64,000 bases of DNA from Lentzea albida (GTDB lineage: Bacteria > Actinomycetota > Actinomycetes > Mycobacteriales > Pseudonocardiaceae), in assembly GCF_900111005.1 (NCBI RefSeq), contig NZ_FOFV01000018.1, forward strand, positions 62,001-126,000, in the 5' to 3' direction. The position numbers were made by a program, and so were the translations under genes. The notes below the pieces were generated by a model. The model was not told the origin of the DNA. It was given only the letters and a program-made list of their open reading frames with translations, and made no database searches. Positions 6,714-15,857 of the stretch are shown here, one piece after another. How positions within the stretch are numbered: the first letter of the stretch is position 1; each line of letters begins with the position of its first letter.

Positions 6714-9638
6714 GTGCTGCTCGTCGCCAACCGGGGTGAGGTCGCCGTCCGCGTGCTGCGCGCGGCCGCTGACCTGGGGATTCGCACCGTGGCGGTGTAC
6801 GCGGAGGACGACGCCTCGTCGCTGCACGTGACCCTGGCGGACCGGGCCGTGGCGCTGCGCGGGCCCTCTCCATACCTCGACGTGGACCAGCTGCTGGATG
6901 CCGCCGAGGGGTGCGTCGCGGTGCATCCGGGGTGGGGGTTCCTGTCGGAGAACGCGGCTTTCGCCCGGGCGTGTTCCGACCGCGGACTGACGTTCGTCGG
7001 GCCGTCCGCTGACGTTCTGGAACTGCTCGGTGACAAGCGGCGAGCACGGGAACTGGCGGCGTCACTGGGGATTCCGGTGCTGGACGCCCCACCCGGCACG
7101 TTCCCGGTAATGGTGAAGGCGGTCTCCGGCGGTGGCGGCAAGGGCATGCGGGCGGTGTTCGAGCCCTCCGAACTCGACGGCGCCGTCGCCGCGTGCCGGG
7201 CGGAGGCGCTGGCGGCCTTCGGGAACGACGACGTCTACTTCGAACGGCTGATGCCCTCCGCCCGGCACGTCGAGGTGCAGCTGGTCGGCACCTCGGTGAT
7301 CGGCGACCGCGACTGCTCGGTGCAGCTGCGGCACCAGAAGCTCGTGGAGATCGCGCCCGCTCCCCTGCTGGACCCGGTGCTGCGCAAGGCGTTGCACTCC
7401 GCAGCGGTGTCGATCGCCTCGGCCGTCGGGTTCACCGGGGTCGGCACGGTCGAGTTCCTGGTGTCCGGGGACTCGTTCGCGTTCCTCGAGGTGAACCCCC
7501 GGCTGCAGGTCGAGCACACGGTGACCGAGATGGTGTCCGGAGTGGACCTCGTGCGCACCCAGCTGCTGCTCGCCTGGGGCGGTGACGTGGACTTCACGCC
7601 CCACGACCGCGGTGCGGCCGTGCAGGTGCGGGTCAACCAGACCTCCGGTGGCGTTCTGGGGGCGTTCGCGCTGCCGTCCGGCCCTGGCGTGCGGGTCGAC
7701 ACGCACGGGTACGTCGGCTACCGGGTCGGGACGCGGTACGACGGGCTGCTCGCGAAGCTCGTGGTGCACGGCGAGGACCTGGACGTCGCCCTGAACCGGG
7801 TGCGGCGGGCGTTGGGCGAGTTCCGGATCGAGGGCGTTCAAACGAACCTGGAGTTCCTGCGGGGACTTCTGGCGCGGGACGTCGTCGGCACGACGACCGA
7901 CTTCGTGGTCGAGGAGCCCGTCACGGGCATGCGGGCGCCGCTGGCCGGCACGGTGGTCGAGGTGTCCGCGGACGCCGTGGTGCTGGAAGCGATGAAGATG
8001 CAGCACGTCGTCCGGGTGTCCGGCGAGGTGCTGGTGTCCGTCGGTGACACCGTGTCCGAGGGCCAGGTGCTGGCTTCCGGCGTCGGTGATTCCACTGAGG
8101 ACGTTGCCGAGATCGATCCCTCTTTCGTGCGCCCGGACCTCGACGAGGTGCTGGCGCGGCACGACTTCTCCCGCCCGGAAGCCGAAGCGAAACGGCACGC
8201 ACGGGGTGGACGGACCGCGCGGGAGAACATCGCCGACCTGTGTTCGGAGTTCGTCGAGTACGGCGGCCTCGCGATCGCCGCGCAACGGCAGCGCAGGTCG
8301 CTTCCGGACCTGATCGAGCGCACGCCCGCGGACGGGCTGGTGGCCGGCATCGGCGTGGTCAACGGTTCACGGGTCGTGGCGATGTCCTACGACTACGCCG
8401 TGCTCGCGGGCACCCAGGGCATGCGCAACCACCAGAAGAAGGACCGGCTCTTCGCGTTGGCGCAGCAGGAGAACCTGCCGGTGGTGCTGTTCGCCGAGGG
8501 CGGCGGCGGACGTCCCGGCGACACCGACCACAGCATGGTCAGCGGCCTCGACTGCGGCTCGTTCCACGCGTTCGCCCAGCTCAGCGGGCAGGTGCCGTTG
8601 ATCGGCGTGGTCGCCGGACGGTGCTTCGCGGGCAACGCGGTACTGCTCGGCACGTGCGATGTGATCATCGCGGTGGAGGGCGCGAACATCGGCATGGGCG
8701 GCCCGGCGATGATCGAGGGCGGCGGGCTCGGCGTGTTCCGGCCGGAGGAGATCGGGCCGCTGGACGTGCAGGTGCCCAACGGCGTCGTGGACGTCGTGGT
8801 CGGGTCCGAAGAAGAAGCGGTGACCGTCGCGAAGAAGTACCTCTCGTACTTCCAAGGCACTTCGGCTGAATGGGCTTGTGACGACCAGCGCCTGCTCCGC
8901 CACGCCGTCCCCGAGAACCGCCTCCGCGCCTACGACGTCCGCGCCGTCGTCGACACCCTCGCCGACACCGGCAGCGTGCTCGAACTCCGTGCGGGCTTCG
9001 GCAAGGCGATCATCACCGCGCTCGTCCGCGTCGAGGGCCGTCCCATCGCGATCATCGCCAACGACCCGATGGTGAACGGCGGCGCCATCGACGCCGACGC
9101 CGCCGACAAGTGCGCCCGCTTCCTCCAGCTCGCCGACGCGTTCGACCTGCCGGTCGTCTCCCTGACCGACACCCCGGGGTTCATGGTCGGCCCGGACGCC
9201 GAACGCACCGCCACCGTCCGCCACCTCACCCGCATGGTCGTGACGGGCGCCAACCTGACCGTCCCCTTCGGACTCGTCGTGCTCCGCAAGGCCTACGGCC
9301 TCGGCGCCCAGGCCATGGCGGGCGGCAGCCTCAAGGTGCCGCGGTTCGCGATCTCCTGGCCCACCGGGGAGTTCGGTCCGATGGGGCTCGAAGGCGCCAT
9401 CAAACTCGGCTTCAGGAAAGAACTCGACGCCATCGAGGACCCGGACGAGCGGAAGACGCGGTACGACCAGATGGTCGCGATGGCCTACGAGCACGGCAAA
9501 GCCCTCAACGTCGCCTCGGTCTTCGAGATCGACGACGTGATCGACCCGGCCGACACGCGCCGCTGGATCGCCACGGCGCTGGCCCCCGCAACTTCCCGTC
9601 CCCAAGGGAAGAAACGCCCGTTCATCGACACGTGGTGA
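6714..9638 (+). CDS. Single-chain biotin-dependent acyl-CoA carboxylase (BC-BCCP-CT fusion)
   Basis: 974 residues from a GTG six bases after AGGAGG. Residues 1 to about 395 are a biotin carboxylase with ATP-grasp loop GGGGKGM (139-145) and EVNPRLQVEHTVTE. Residues about 400-460 are a biotinyl carrier domain with EAMKM, the biotinylated residue being Lys428. From about 490 to the end come both halves of a carboxyltransferase (the GMRNHQKKDR region, GMGGPAMIEGGGLG, NDPMVNGGAIDADAADK, TDTPGFMVGPDAE). All activities of a three-subunit carboxylase are therefore in one chain, the architecture of long-chain acyl-CoA carboxylase (LCC)-type enzymes. It would carboxylate an acyl-CoA feeding or leaving the beta-oxidation genes nearby. 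Substrate length is not predictable by eye. Confidence 0.93.
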   Translation: MLLVANRGEVAVRVLRAAADLGIRTVAVYAEDDASSLHVTLADRAVALRGPSPYLDVDQLLDAAEGCVAVHPGWGFLSENAAFARACSDRGLTFVGPSADVLELLGDKRRARELAASLGIPVLDAPPGTFPVMVKAVSGGGGKGMRAVFEPSELDGAVAACRAEALAAFGNDDVYFERLMPSARHVEVQLVGTSVIGDRDCSVQLRHQKLVEIAPAPLLDPVLRKALHSAAVSIASAVGFTGVGTVEFLVSGDSFAFLEVNPRLQVEHTVTEMVSGVDLVRTQLLLAWGGDVDFTPHDRGAAVQVRVNQTSGGVLGAFALPSGPGVRVDTHGYVGYRVGTRYDGLLAKLVVHGEDLDVALNRVRRALGEFRIEGVQTNLEFLRGLLARDVVGTTTDFVVEEPVTGMRAPLAGTVVEVSADAVVLEAMKMQHVVRVSGEVLVSVGDTVSEGQVLASGVGDSTEDVAEIDPSFVRPDLDEVLARHDFSRPEAEAKRHARGGRTARENIADLCSEFVEYGGLAIAAQRQRRSLPDLIERTPADGLVAGIGVVNGSRVVAMSYDYAVLAGTQGMRNHQKKDRLFALAQQENLPVVLFAEGGGGRPGDTDHSMVSGLDCGSFHAFAQLSGQVPLIGVVAGRCFAGNAVLLGTCDVIIAVEGANIGMGGPAMIEGGGLGVFRPEEIGPLDVQVPNGVVDVVVGSEEEAVTVAKKYLSYFQGTSAEWACDDQRLLRHAVPENRLRAYDVRAVVDTLADTGSVLELRAGFGKAIITALVRVEGRPIAIIANDPMVNGGAIDADAADKCARFLQLADAFDLPVVSLTDTPGFMVGPDAERTATVRHLTRMVVTGANLTVPFGLVVLRKAYGLGAQAMAGGSLKVPRFAISWPTGEFGPMGLEGAIKLGFRKELDAIEDPDERKTRYDQMVAMAYEHGKALNVASVFEIDDVIDPADTRRWIATALAPATSRPQGKKRPFIDTW

Positions 9639-9648
9639 AGGAGAATCC

Positions 9649-10950
9649 GTGGTCAGCGTCGCCCCTGCGGAACAGAAGACCTTACGCCGGCTGATGGCAG
9701 CCGGACTCGTCGGTTCGAGTCTTGAGTGGTACGACTTCTTCATTTACGCGACTGCCGCGGCACTGGTGTTCCCCAAGCTGTTCTTCCCCGAGGCCACACC
9801 GATCGTGGCCCTGCTCCTGTCCTTCAGCACGTTCTGGGCGGGCTTCATCGCGCGCCCGCTCGGCGGCCTGGTGTTCGGGCACGTCGGTGACAGGGTCGGC
9901 CGCAAACCGGCCCTCGTCATCTGCCTCGCGCTGATGGCCGGGGCCACGTTCCTCATCGGCCTGCTGCCCACGACGGCGTCCATCGGCGTCGGTGCTCCCC
10001 TGCTGCTGGTCCTGCTGCGCTTCCTGCAGGGCATCGCGGTCGGCGGGCAGTGGGGCGGCGTGGTCCTGCTGCTGACCGAGTCGGCGGGCCCGCGCAAACG
10101 CGGTTTCGCGGGCACGTTCGGCCAGGCCGGCGTTCCGATCGGCGTGCTGCTGGGCAACGTCGCCTTCATCAGTGCCACGACGTCTCTCTCACCGGAGGCC
10201 TTCGCGTCGTGGGGCTGGCGCGTGCCGTTCCTCGCTTCGGCGCTCCTCTTCCCCGTGGTGCTGTTCATCCAGCTGAAGGTCGAGGACAGCCCGGTCTTCA
10301 AGGAACTGCAGGAGCGCCGTGCGAACGCTCCGGCCGTGAAGCACGCACCGCTGAAGGAGGCCCTCCGCACGCACCGCAAGCCGATCCTGCTCGGCGCGGG
10401 CCTGATGTTCGCCTCGAACGCGATCTTCTACGTGTCGATCGCCGGCGTGCTGTCCTACGCGACGACCACGCTCGGCCTCTCTCGCGAGTCCGTGCTGGTC
10501 GTGAGCCTGCTGTCCTCTCTCGTGAGCGTCCCGGTGATCCTCTACGCCGGTGCGCTGAGCGACCGGATGGGACGGCGGCCGCTGATCATCGCGGGCACGG
10601 TCGGCCTGATCGTGTGGGCGTTCCCGTACTTCCTGCTCGTGGACACGGGCTCGCTGCTGTTGCTGTTCGTCGCGAACACGGTCGGAGGCGTCGCGTCCTC
10701 TCTCGTGTACGGGCCGATCGCCGCGTACCTGGGTGAACTGTTCGCGCCGCACGTCCGGTACTCGGGCGCCTCTCTCGCCTACCAGCTGGCGTCGATCCTG
10801 GTCAGCGGCGGCACGCCGTTCGTGATGACCGCACTGCTGGGCGCGACCGGGACGTCGATGTCCGTGTCGGCGTTCCTGCTGGTCATGGGCTTGTGCACGC
10901 TGGTGTCGGTGCTGAAGCTGCCGGAGACGCACCAGCCGGAACGGGCCTGA
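9649..10950 (+). CDS. MFS transporter, metabolite:H+ symporter (MHS) family
   Basis: 433 residues, twelve predicted membrane segments. GTG start with AGGAG upstream, ten bases after the carboxylase stop. The N-terminus SSLEWYDFFIYATAAALVF, the loop GDRVGRKPAL and the VGGQWGG motif are diagnostic for the MHS subgroup (proline/betaine, alpha-ketoglutarate and organic-acid carriers). Co-transcription with the carboxylase under the same operator suggests it imports the carboxylate catabolised by this regulon. Shares family, not close sequence, with the transporter at 27464-28756. Confidence 0.9.
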   Translation: MVSVAPAEQKTLRRLMAAGLVGSSLEWYDFFIYATAAALVFPKLFFPEATPIVALLLSFSTFWAGFIARPLGGLVFGHVGDRVGRKPALVICLALMAGATFLIGLLPTTASIGVGAPLLLVLLRFLQGIAVGGQWGGVVLLLTESAGPRKRGFAGTFGQAGVPIGVLLGNVAFISATTSLSPEAFASWGWRVPFLASALLFPVVLFIQLKVEDSPVFKELQERRANAPAVKHAPLKEALRTHRKPILLGAGLMFASNAIFYVSIAGVLSYATTTLGLSRESVLVVSLLSSLVSVPVILYAGALSDRMGRRPLIIAGTVGLIVWAFPYFLLVDTGSLLLLFVANTVGGVASSLVYGPIAAYLGELFAPHVRYSGASLAYQLASILVSGGTPFVMTALLGATGTSMSVSAFLLVMGLCTLVSVLKLPETHQPERA

Positions 10951-10955
10951 TCAGG

Positions 10956-11000
10956 GACTGTGAAGGCCCGACATAACGACCAAATCGGGCCTTCACAGTC
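10956..11000. terminator. Perfect 16-bp inverted repeat between transporter and secA2
   Basis: GACTGTGAAGGCCCGA (10956-10971) and its exact complement (10985-11000) with a 13-base loop. It starts 5 bases after the transporter stop and lies 45 bases ahead of secA2. No T-run follows, so it is either an actinobacterial factor-assisted terminator or a dispersed hairpin repeat. Confidence 0.65.
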
Positions 11001-11031
11001 AAGACCTCTGCGGAACCTGGAGCCGATGCCG

Positions 11032-11046
11032 TACGTTGGCGCGTCG
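11032..11046 (+). promoter_or_regulatory. Possible near-leaderless promoter of secA2
   Basis: A TACGTT hexamer (11032-11037) lies eight bases before the GTG start, and no Shine-Dalgarno sequence is visible. This matches a -10 element giving an mRNA that starts at or next to the start codon. No convincing -35 element. Confidence 0.4.
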
Positions 11047-13331
11047 TGACCACTCTCATGGCGCGCTTCAAGCAGCGGATGCGCAGGTTCGCGCAGAAAC
11101 CGGGCTCGGTCGACCTCGCCCCGTTCCAGGCAATGCTCAAGGACGTGGAGAAACACGCTGACGCGTTCAAGGCGTTCAGCGACGAGGAGCTGACCGCCCA
11201 CGCGAAGAAGCTGCGCGAGGAGAGCACGGACACCGAGCTCGTCGCGCTCACGCGGGAGGCCGCGGAGCGCGCGATCGGGCAGCGGCCGTTCGACGTGCAG
11301 GTGCTGGGCGCCCTGGGCATGCTGAGCGGCCTCGTGGTCGAGATGGCGACCGGTGAGGGCAAGACGCTCGCCGGCGCGATGGCCGCGGCCGGGTTCGCGA
11401 TCAAGGGCAAGCGCGTCCACGTGGTCAGCGTCAACGACTACCTGGCCCAGCGCGACGCGGAGTGGATGGGGCCGCTGTACCGGCTGCTCGGGGTCGAGGT
11501 GGGCTGGATCAACGGCTCGTCGAAGGCCGAGGAGCGCCGCGAGGCCTACCAGCGCGAGGTCACGTACGCGCCGGTCAGCGAGATCGGGTTCGACATCCTG
11601 CGCGACCGGATCGTCACGAGCCCCGACGACATCATCGTGCCCGAGCCCGAGGTGGCGCTGATCGACGAGGCCGACTCGGTGCTCGTCGACGAGGCGCGCG
11701 TGCCGCTCGTGCTCGCCGGCTCGACCAGCGCGGAGGCGGCCGACCCCGTCATCGCCGACCTGGTCAAGCGGCTGCGGCAGGAACTGCACTACGAGATCGA
11801 CGACGAGGAGCGCAACGTCTTCCTCACGGGTGCGGGGTCGGAGGCCGTCGAGCGGGCGCTCGGCGAGATCGACCTGTACTCGCAGGAGCACGTGACGTCC
11901 ACGCTGTCCAAGGTCAACGTGGCGCTGCACGCGCAGGTGCTGCTGCACCGCGACGTCGACTACATCGTGCGTGACGGCAAGGTGCACCTGATCAACGACA
12001 CGCGCGGCCGCGTTGCGAAGCTCCAGCGGTGGCCGGACGGCCTGCAGGCCGCGGTCGAGGCCAAGGAGAACGTCCAGACGACCGAGTCGGGCGAGATCCT
12101 GGACTCGATGACGGTGCAGGCGCTGCTCTCGCGCTACCCGACGCGCTGCGGCATGACCGGTACCGCCGTCGCCGTCGCGGAGACGCTGCGGGAGTTCTAC
12201 GAGCTCGAGGTGCTCGTGATCCCGCCGAACAAGGAGAACATCCGCGAGGACGAGCACTTCCGCCTCTACGCGACGCTGGAGCAGAAGGAAGACGCGATCG
12301 TCGAGGAGATCAAGAAGGTCCACGAGACGGGCCGCCCGATCCTCGTCGGCACGCTCGACGTCGCCGAGTCCGAGCGGATCTCCTCGAAGCTGCGCGCCGC
12401 GGACATCGAGTGCGTGGTGCTCAACGCGAAGAACGACGCCGAGGAGGCGTCGATCATCGCCGACGCCGGCTCGTACCGGCGCATCACGGTCTCCACGCAG
12501 ATGGCCGGTCGCGGTACGGACATCCGCCTCGGTGGTCACGAGGGCGAGGACCACGACCGGATCGCCGAGCTGGGCGGCCTGTACGTGATCGGCTCCGGCC
12601 GCCACTCGTCCTCACGCCTGGACGACCAGCTGCGCGGCCGCGCGGGCCGTCAGGGCGACCCCGGCGGCTCGGTGTTCTTCTCGTCCATGCAGGACGACCT
12701 GATCACCCAGTACGCGCCGGACGCCGAGGACCCGTCCGAAGTGGACAACGACGGACGGGTGCACGACAAGGGCCTGCTGCACACCTTCGAGCACGCCCAG
12801 CGCGTGGCGGAGGGCGTGAACCTGGAGATCCACCGCAACACGTGGCGTTACAACAAGCTGATCGAGCACCAGCGCGAGATCCTGCTCAAGCACCGCGACG
12901 TCGTGCTGCGCACGAACGCCGCGTTCGAGAAGGTCGGCGAGAAGGAGGGCGCTCCCGACGAGGTGGCCGCCGACGCCGCCCGCAAGATCACGCTGTTCTT
13001 CCTCGACGACCTGTGGACGCACCACCTGACGTTCCTGTCGGACCTGCGCGAGGGCATCCACCTGCGTGCGCTGGCCCGGCAGAACCCGCTCGACGAGTTC
13101 CACCGCGAGGCCATCCCGGCGTTCAACAAGATCGTGCCGGAGTCGTGGGAGCTCACCAGGGAGAAGTACGAGGCGGCCAAGATCACCGACGAGGGCTACG
13201 ACCTCGCCGATGCCGGGGTGAAGCGCCCCAGCTCGACGTGGACGTACCTCGTGCACGACAACCCGTTCGGCTCCGGCTTGGAGGAGACGATGAAGGGTCT
13301 CGTGAAGATGGTCCGCGGCCAGCGGCGCTGA
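11046..13331 (+). CDS. secA2: Accessory preprotein translocase ATPase SecA2
   Basis: 761 residues, shorter than housekeeping SecA (about 900 or more) and lacking the C-terminal zinc-binding tail. The Walker A motif ATGEGKT is at residues 101-107, DEADSVLVDEA (Walker B/DEAD) at about 218, and MTGTAVA and TQMAGRGTDIRLGG are the later helicase motifs. The ending (ETMKGLVKMVRGQ) is typical of actinobacterial SecA2. It powers export of a subset of proteins through SecYEG. No accSec partners are nearby and it appears monocistronic. Confidence 0.93.
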   Translation: MTTLMARFKQRMRRFAQKPGSVDLAPFQAMLKDVEKHADAFKAFSDEELTAHAKKLREESTDTELVALTREAAERAIGQRPFDVQVLGALGMLSGLVVEMATGEGKTLAGAMAAAGFAIKGKRVHVVSVNDYLAQRDAEWMGPLYRLLGVEVGWINGSSKAEERREAYQREVTYAPVSEIGFDILRDRIVTSPDDIIVPEPEVALIDEADSVLVDEARVPLVLAGSTSAEAADPVIADLVKRLRQELHYEIDDEERNVFLTGAGSEAVERALGEIDLYSQEHVTSTLSKVNVALHAQVLLHRDVDYIVRDGKVHLINDTRGRVAKLQRWPDGLQAAVEAKENVQTTESGEILDSMTVQALLSRYPTRCGMTGTAVAVAETLREFYELEVLVIPPNKENIREDEHFRLYATLEQKEDAIVEEIKKVHETGRPILVGTLDVAESERISSKLRAADIECVVLNAKNDAEEASIIADAGSYRRITVSTQMAGRGTDIRLGGHEGEDHDRIAELGGLYVIGSGRHSSSRLDDQLRGRAGRQGDPGGSVFFSSMQDDLITQYAPDAEDPSEVDNDGRVHDKGLLHTFEHAQRVAEGVNLEIHRNTWRYNKLIEHQREILLKHRDVVLRTNAAFEKVGEKEGAPDEVAADAARKITLFFLDDLWTHHLTFLSDLREGIHLRALARQNPLDEFHREAIPAFNKIVPESWELTREKYEAAKITDEGYDLADAGVKRPSSTWTYLVHDNPFGSGLEETMKGLVKMVRGQRR

Positions 13332-13334
13332 CGG

Positions 13335-13610
13335 TCAGATCTTCCCGGGGACGACGAGGTCGTCCGCCGGTCTGGCGGGCCGGGGCAGCGTCTCGGCCCG
13401 TCTGGCGTTCCCGGTCACCGCCGCCGCGGTCATCTCGTCGGTCAGCTTCCTGATCTCCGCGAGTATGTCCAGGTGCTCCTGCGACGGCGGCGGTCCCACG
13501 AAGTTGGACCTGTTGTGCGCCGTCCGTTCCGCCCGCTCGGCCAGCAGCCTGATGCGGCGGAGGAGATCGGGCTCCCCTTGGGGGAGCAAGAAGTTGGTCT
13601 GCTCCATCAC
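13335..13610 (-). CDS. Small hypothetical protein
   Basis: 91 residues from GTG at 13610, or 90 from the adjacent ATG. It fills the gap between secA2 and the Rieske gene, convergent with secA2 and only 3 bases from its stop. Mostly helical and charged in the middle (DLLRRIRLLAERAERTAHN, LAEIRKLTDEMTAAAV), with a proline-rich C-terminus. No ribosome binding site of note. No domain recognised; real-gene status is likely but not certain. Confidence 0.5.
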   Translation of the reverse strand: MMEQTNFLLPQGEPDLLRRIRLLAERAERTAHNRSNFVGPPPSQEHLDILAEIRKLTDEMTAAAVTGNARRAETLPRPARPADDLVVPGKI

Positions 13611-13650
13611 CCGTGCCAGCTTTCGCGTGCACGGGTGACGAGTCGATCCC

Positions 13651-14763
13651 CTAGTCGGCTGATTCCAGTTTGCGGACCAGCCACGCGTGGAATCCGCCGA
13701 TGTGGTGCTCCGAGGGCACCAGCACCCCTCCCTGCGCGTAGGCGCGGGACGCCATGGCGGGCTGGCATCGCTCGCAGGCTTCGAAGTCCTGTTCGTTCAC
13801 CCGGTGGAACAGCTCGACCGAGCGAGAGACGTCACGCCCGGTGTCCACGACTTCCTTGGCGTAGAGCCAATCGCACTCGACGACCGTCCGGTCCGCGGCC
13901 AGCGGGTACATGCGGTGGATGATCACGTGGTCCGGTACGAGGTTGATGAACACCTGCGGTTTGACCGTGATCGCGTAGTACTTCCTGTCGCGTTCCTCTT
14001 CCAGGGCGGAGAGCTTCTCGAATCCCTCGCTGCCGTCGACGGTGAAGCCCTTGATCTCGTCACCGAACTCCGCGCCGTGCCCGACGTAGTACTGCGCCGC
14101 GTAGCCGTCGGCGAACTCCGGCAGCACCTCGGTGAGCTCGGGGTGGATGGTCGCGCAGTGGTAGCACTCCATGAAGTTCTCGATGATGAGCTTCCAGTTG
14201 GCCTTGACGTCGTAGACGATCCGTTTGCCCACGGACAACTGGTCGATCTCGTAGCCGTCGAGGGCGTCGAGCGTTCCCAAACGTTCGGTGACGGCGCTCA
14301 GCACGTCGTCCTCGAAGGTCGGAGGTTCGTCGGCGAGGTTCACCCACACGTAGCCGAGCCATTCGCGCAAGTGCACCTTCGTCAGTCCGTACGCAACGCG
14401 ATCAACGTCCGGCATCGAGGTGAGGTTGGGTGCGGCGATCAGGTTTCCGTCCAACGCGTACGTCCAGGCGTGGTAAGGGCACTGGAACGCCCGTTTGACG
14501 CTGCCGGCCTCGTCGACGCAGATGCGCGCGCCGCGGTGCCGGCACACGTTCAGGAACGCGTTGAGGGCGCCCTTGCGGTCACGGGCGATGAGCACGCTCT
14601 CCCTCCCGACCTGCACCGTGCGGAAGTCGCCGGCGTTGGGGAGGTCGCCCGAACGGACCGCGCAGAACCACATCTTCTCGAAGATGCTCGCCTGTTCCTG
14701 CGCGAAGATCGCGGGATCGGTGTAGTAGCGGCCCTCAAGGGTGGAGATCAGGCTGCCGGTCAT
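13651..14763 (-). CDS. Rieske non-haem iron oxygenase alpha subunit, glycine-betaine monooxygenase-like
   Basis: 370 residues. The Rieske cluster ligands are Cys74/His76 (CRHRG) and Cys95/His98 (CPYH). The mononuclear iron site shows ENFMECYHCATIHPEL with His202 and His207. Size and motifs fit GbcA/stachydrine-demethylase-type quaternary amine oxygenases, which remove one methyl group as formaldehyde. Its start overlaps the sarcosine-oxidase stop by 4 bases (ATGA). With the two flavoenzymes upstream it completes betaine to dimethylglycine to sarcosine to glycine. Electrons probably come from the ferredoxin and reductase at 20058-21478. Confidence 0.87.
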   Translation of the reverse strand: MTGSLISTLEGRYYTDPAIFAQEQASIFEKMWFCAVRSGDLPNAGDFRTVQVGRESVLIARDRKGALNAFLNVCRHRGARICVDEAGSVKRAFQCPYHAWTYALDGNLIAAPNLTSMPDVDRVAYGLTKVHLREWLGYVWVNLADEPPTFEDDVLSAVTERLGTLDALDGYEIDQLSVGKRIVYDVKANWKLIIENFMECYHCATIHPELTEVLPEFADGYAAQYYVGHGAEFGDEIKGFTVDGSEGFEKLSALEEERDRKYYAITVKPQVFINLVPDHVIIHRMYPLAADRTVVECDWLYAKEVVDTGRDVSRSVELFHRVNEQDFEACERCQPAMASRAYAQGGVLVPSEHHIGGFHAWLVRKLESAD

Positions 14764-15857
14764 GCTCCGCCTCTCAGACGAGCAGGGTCGAACAGGGCGA
14801 TCGGGTGCCGCGTGGCCCCGTCGATCGTGAGGTCGGCGAGGATCTCGCCGACGACGGGCACGAACTTGAAGCCGTGCCCCGAGAAGCCGCACGCCACGGT
14901 CACGCCGCCCTCGCGCGCGATGACGAAGTGCCGGTCCGCGGTGTTGGTGTAGAGGCAGGTCGCGGCGCGCTGGAACGTTCCCGCCACACCGGGCATCGGT
15001 GGCCCGGTGGCGTTCGCCATCGTCTCGACCTCGTGGGCGTGCACCGTGCGGTCGATGGTGTCGGGCGTGCAGGGCTGACCGCCGTGGTGGAACGCGACCT
15101 TCACGGCGCCGTCGATCTCGGGGAAGCCGTAGAACCGCGTGCCGTCCGCTCGGTCCCAGATGTAGACCGGGTGGTCGCGGAAGTCCTCGCGCGGGGTGAA
15201 GTAGAACTGGACGGCACGTTCGATCTCAAACGGGATTCCCAGGTGTCCCAGCAACTCCGGCGCCCACGGCCCTGGGCACACGACGACGTGCCCGGCCTCG
15301 TAGGTTCCGCGGGACGTCGTGACCCTGCCCGGCTCCCAGTGCGTCACCGGTTCCTCGAAGTGCAGTTCGGCGCCTACCCGCTCGGCGAGCGCGAGATGCG
15401 CCCGCACGGCGTTCTCCGGCACCACGTACCCCGCGCCCTCCTCGTGGAGCGCGATCTCGTCCGGCACGGGGTTCAGCCGCGGGAAGCGGGCGCGGATCTC
15501 GTTCGCGTCCAGCAGTTCGTGCCGGATTCCCCACTGCTCGGCGCTGGCCCGGCTGCCCCTGATCGCCGCGGAGTCCGGCGCGCCGACGATGATGCCGCCG
15601 ACGCGGTGGAAGATCCGTTCGCCGCTGTCCCGCTCGACCTGGTCCCACATCTCGTGCGCCCGGAGCAGCAACGGCACGTACGCCGGGTCCTCGAAGTAGG
15701 CCTGCCGAGTGATGCGCGATCCGCCGTGGCTCGACCCCCGCGCGTGCACGGGCGTGAACTTCTCGAGCCCCAGCACGCGCAGACCGCGCTGGGCGAGCCG
15801 GTAGGCGGCGGCGCTGCCCATTCCGCCGAGCCCGATCACGATGACGTCGTGGGTCAT
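14760..15857 (-). CDS. Monomeric sarcosine oxidase / N-methyl amino acid oxidase
   Basis: 365 residues. The FAD-binding motif VIGLGGMGSAAAYRLA lies at residues 6-21. Cys301 in ATCLYTNTADRHF corresponds to the cysteine that carries FAD covalently in monomeric sarcosine oxidase and N-methyltryptophan oxidase. The motif GFSGHGFKFVPVVGE near the C-terminus is also conserved. It oxidises sarcosine to glycine, formaldehyde and hydrogen peroxide. Both ends overlap neighbours by ATGA, indicating coupled translation in the demethylation operon. Confidence 0.9.
   Translation of the reverse strand: MTHDVIVIGLGGMGSAAAYRLAQRGLRVLGLEKFTPVHARGSSHGGSRITRQAYFEDPAYVPLLLRAHEMWDQVERDSGERIFHRVGGIIVGAPDSAAIRGSRASAEQWGIRHELLDANEIRARFPRLNPVPDEIALHEEGAGYVVPENAVRAHLALAERVGAELHFEEPVTHWEPGRVTTSRGTYEAGHVVVCPGPWAPELLGHLGIPFEIERAVQFYFTPREDFRDHPVYIWDRADGTRFYGFPEIDGAVKVAFHHGGQPCTPDTIDRTVHAHEVETMANATGPPMPGVAGTFQRAATCLYTNTADRHFVIAREGGVTVACGFSGHGFKFVPVVGEILADLTIDGATRHPIALFDPARLRGGA

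Noticed and set aside
10779..12605. 608-codon open frame on the minus strand
   Set aside because: Antisense to secA2; no recognisable motif.
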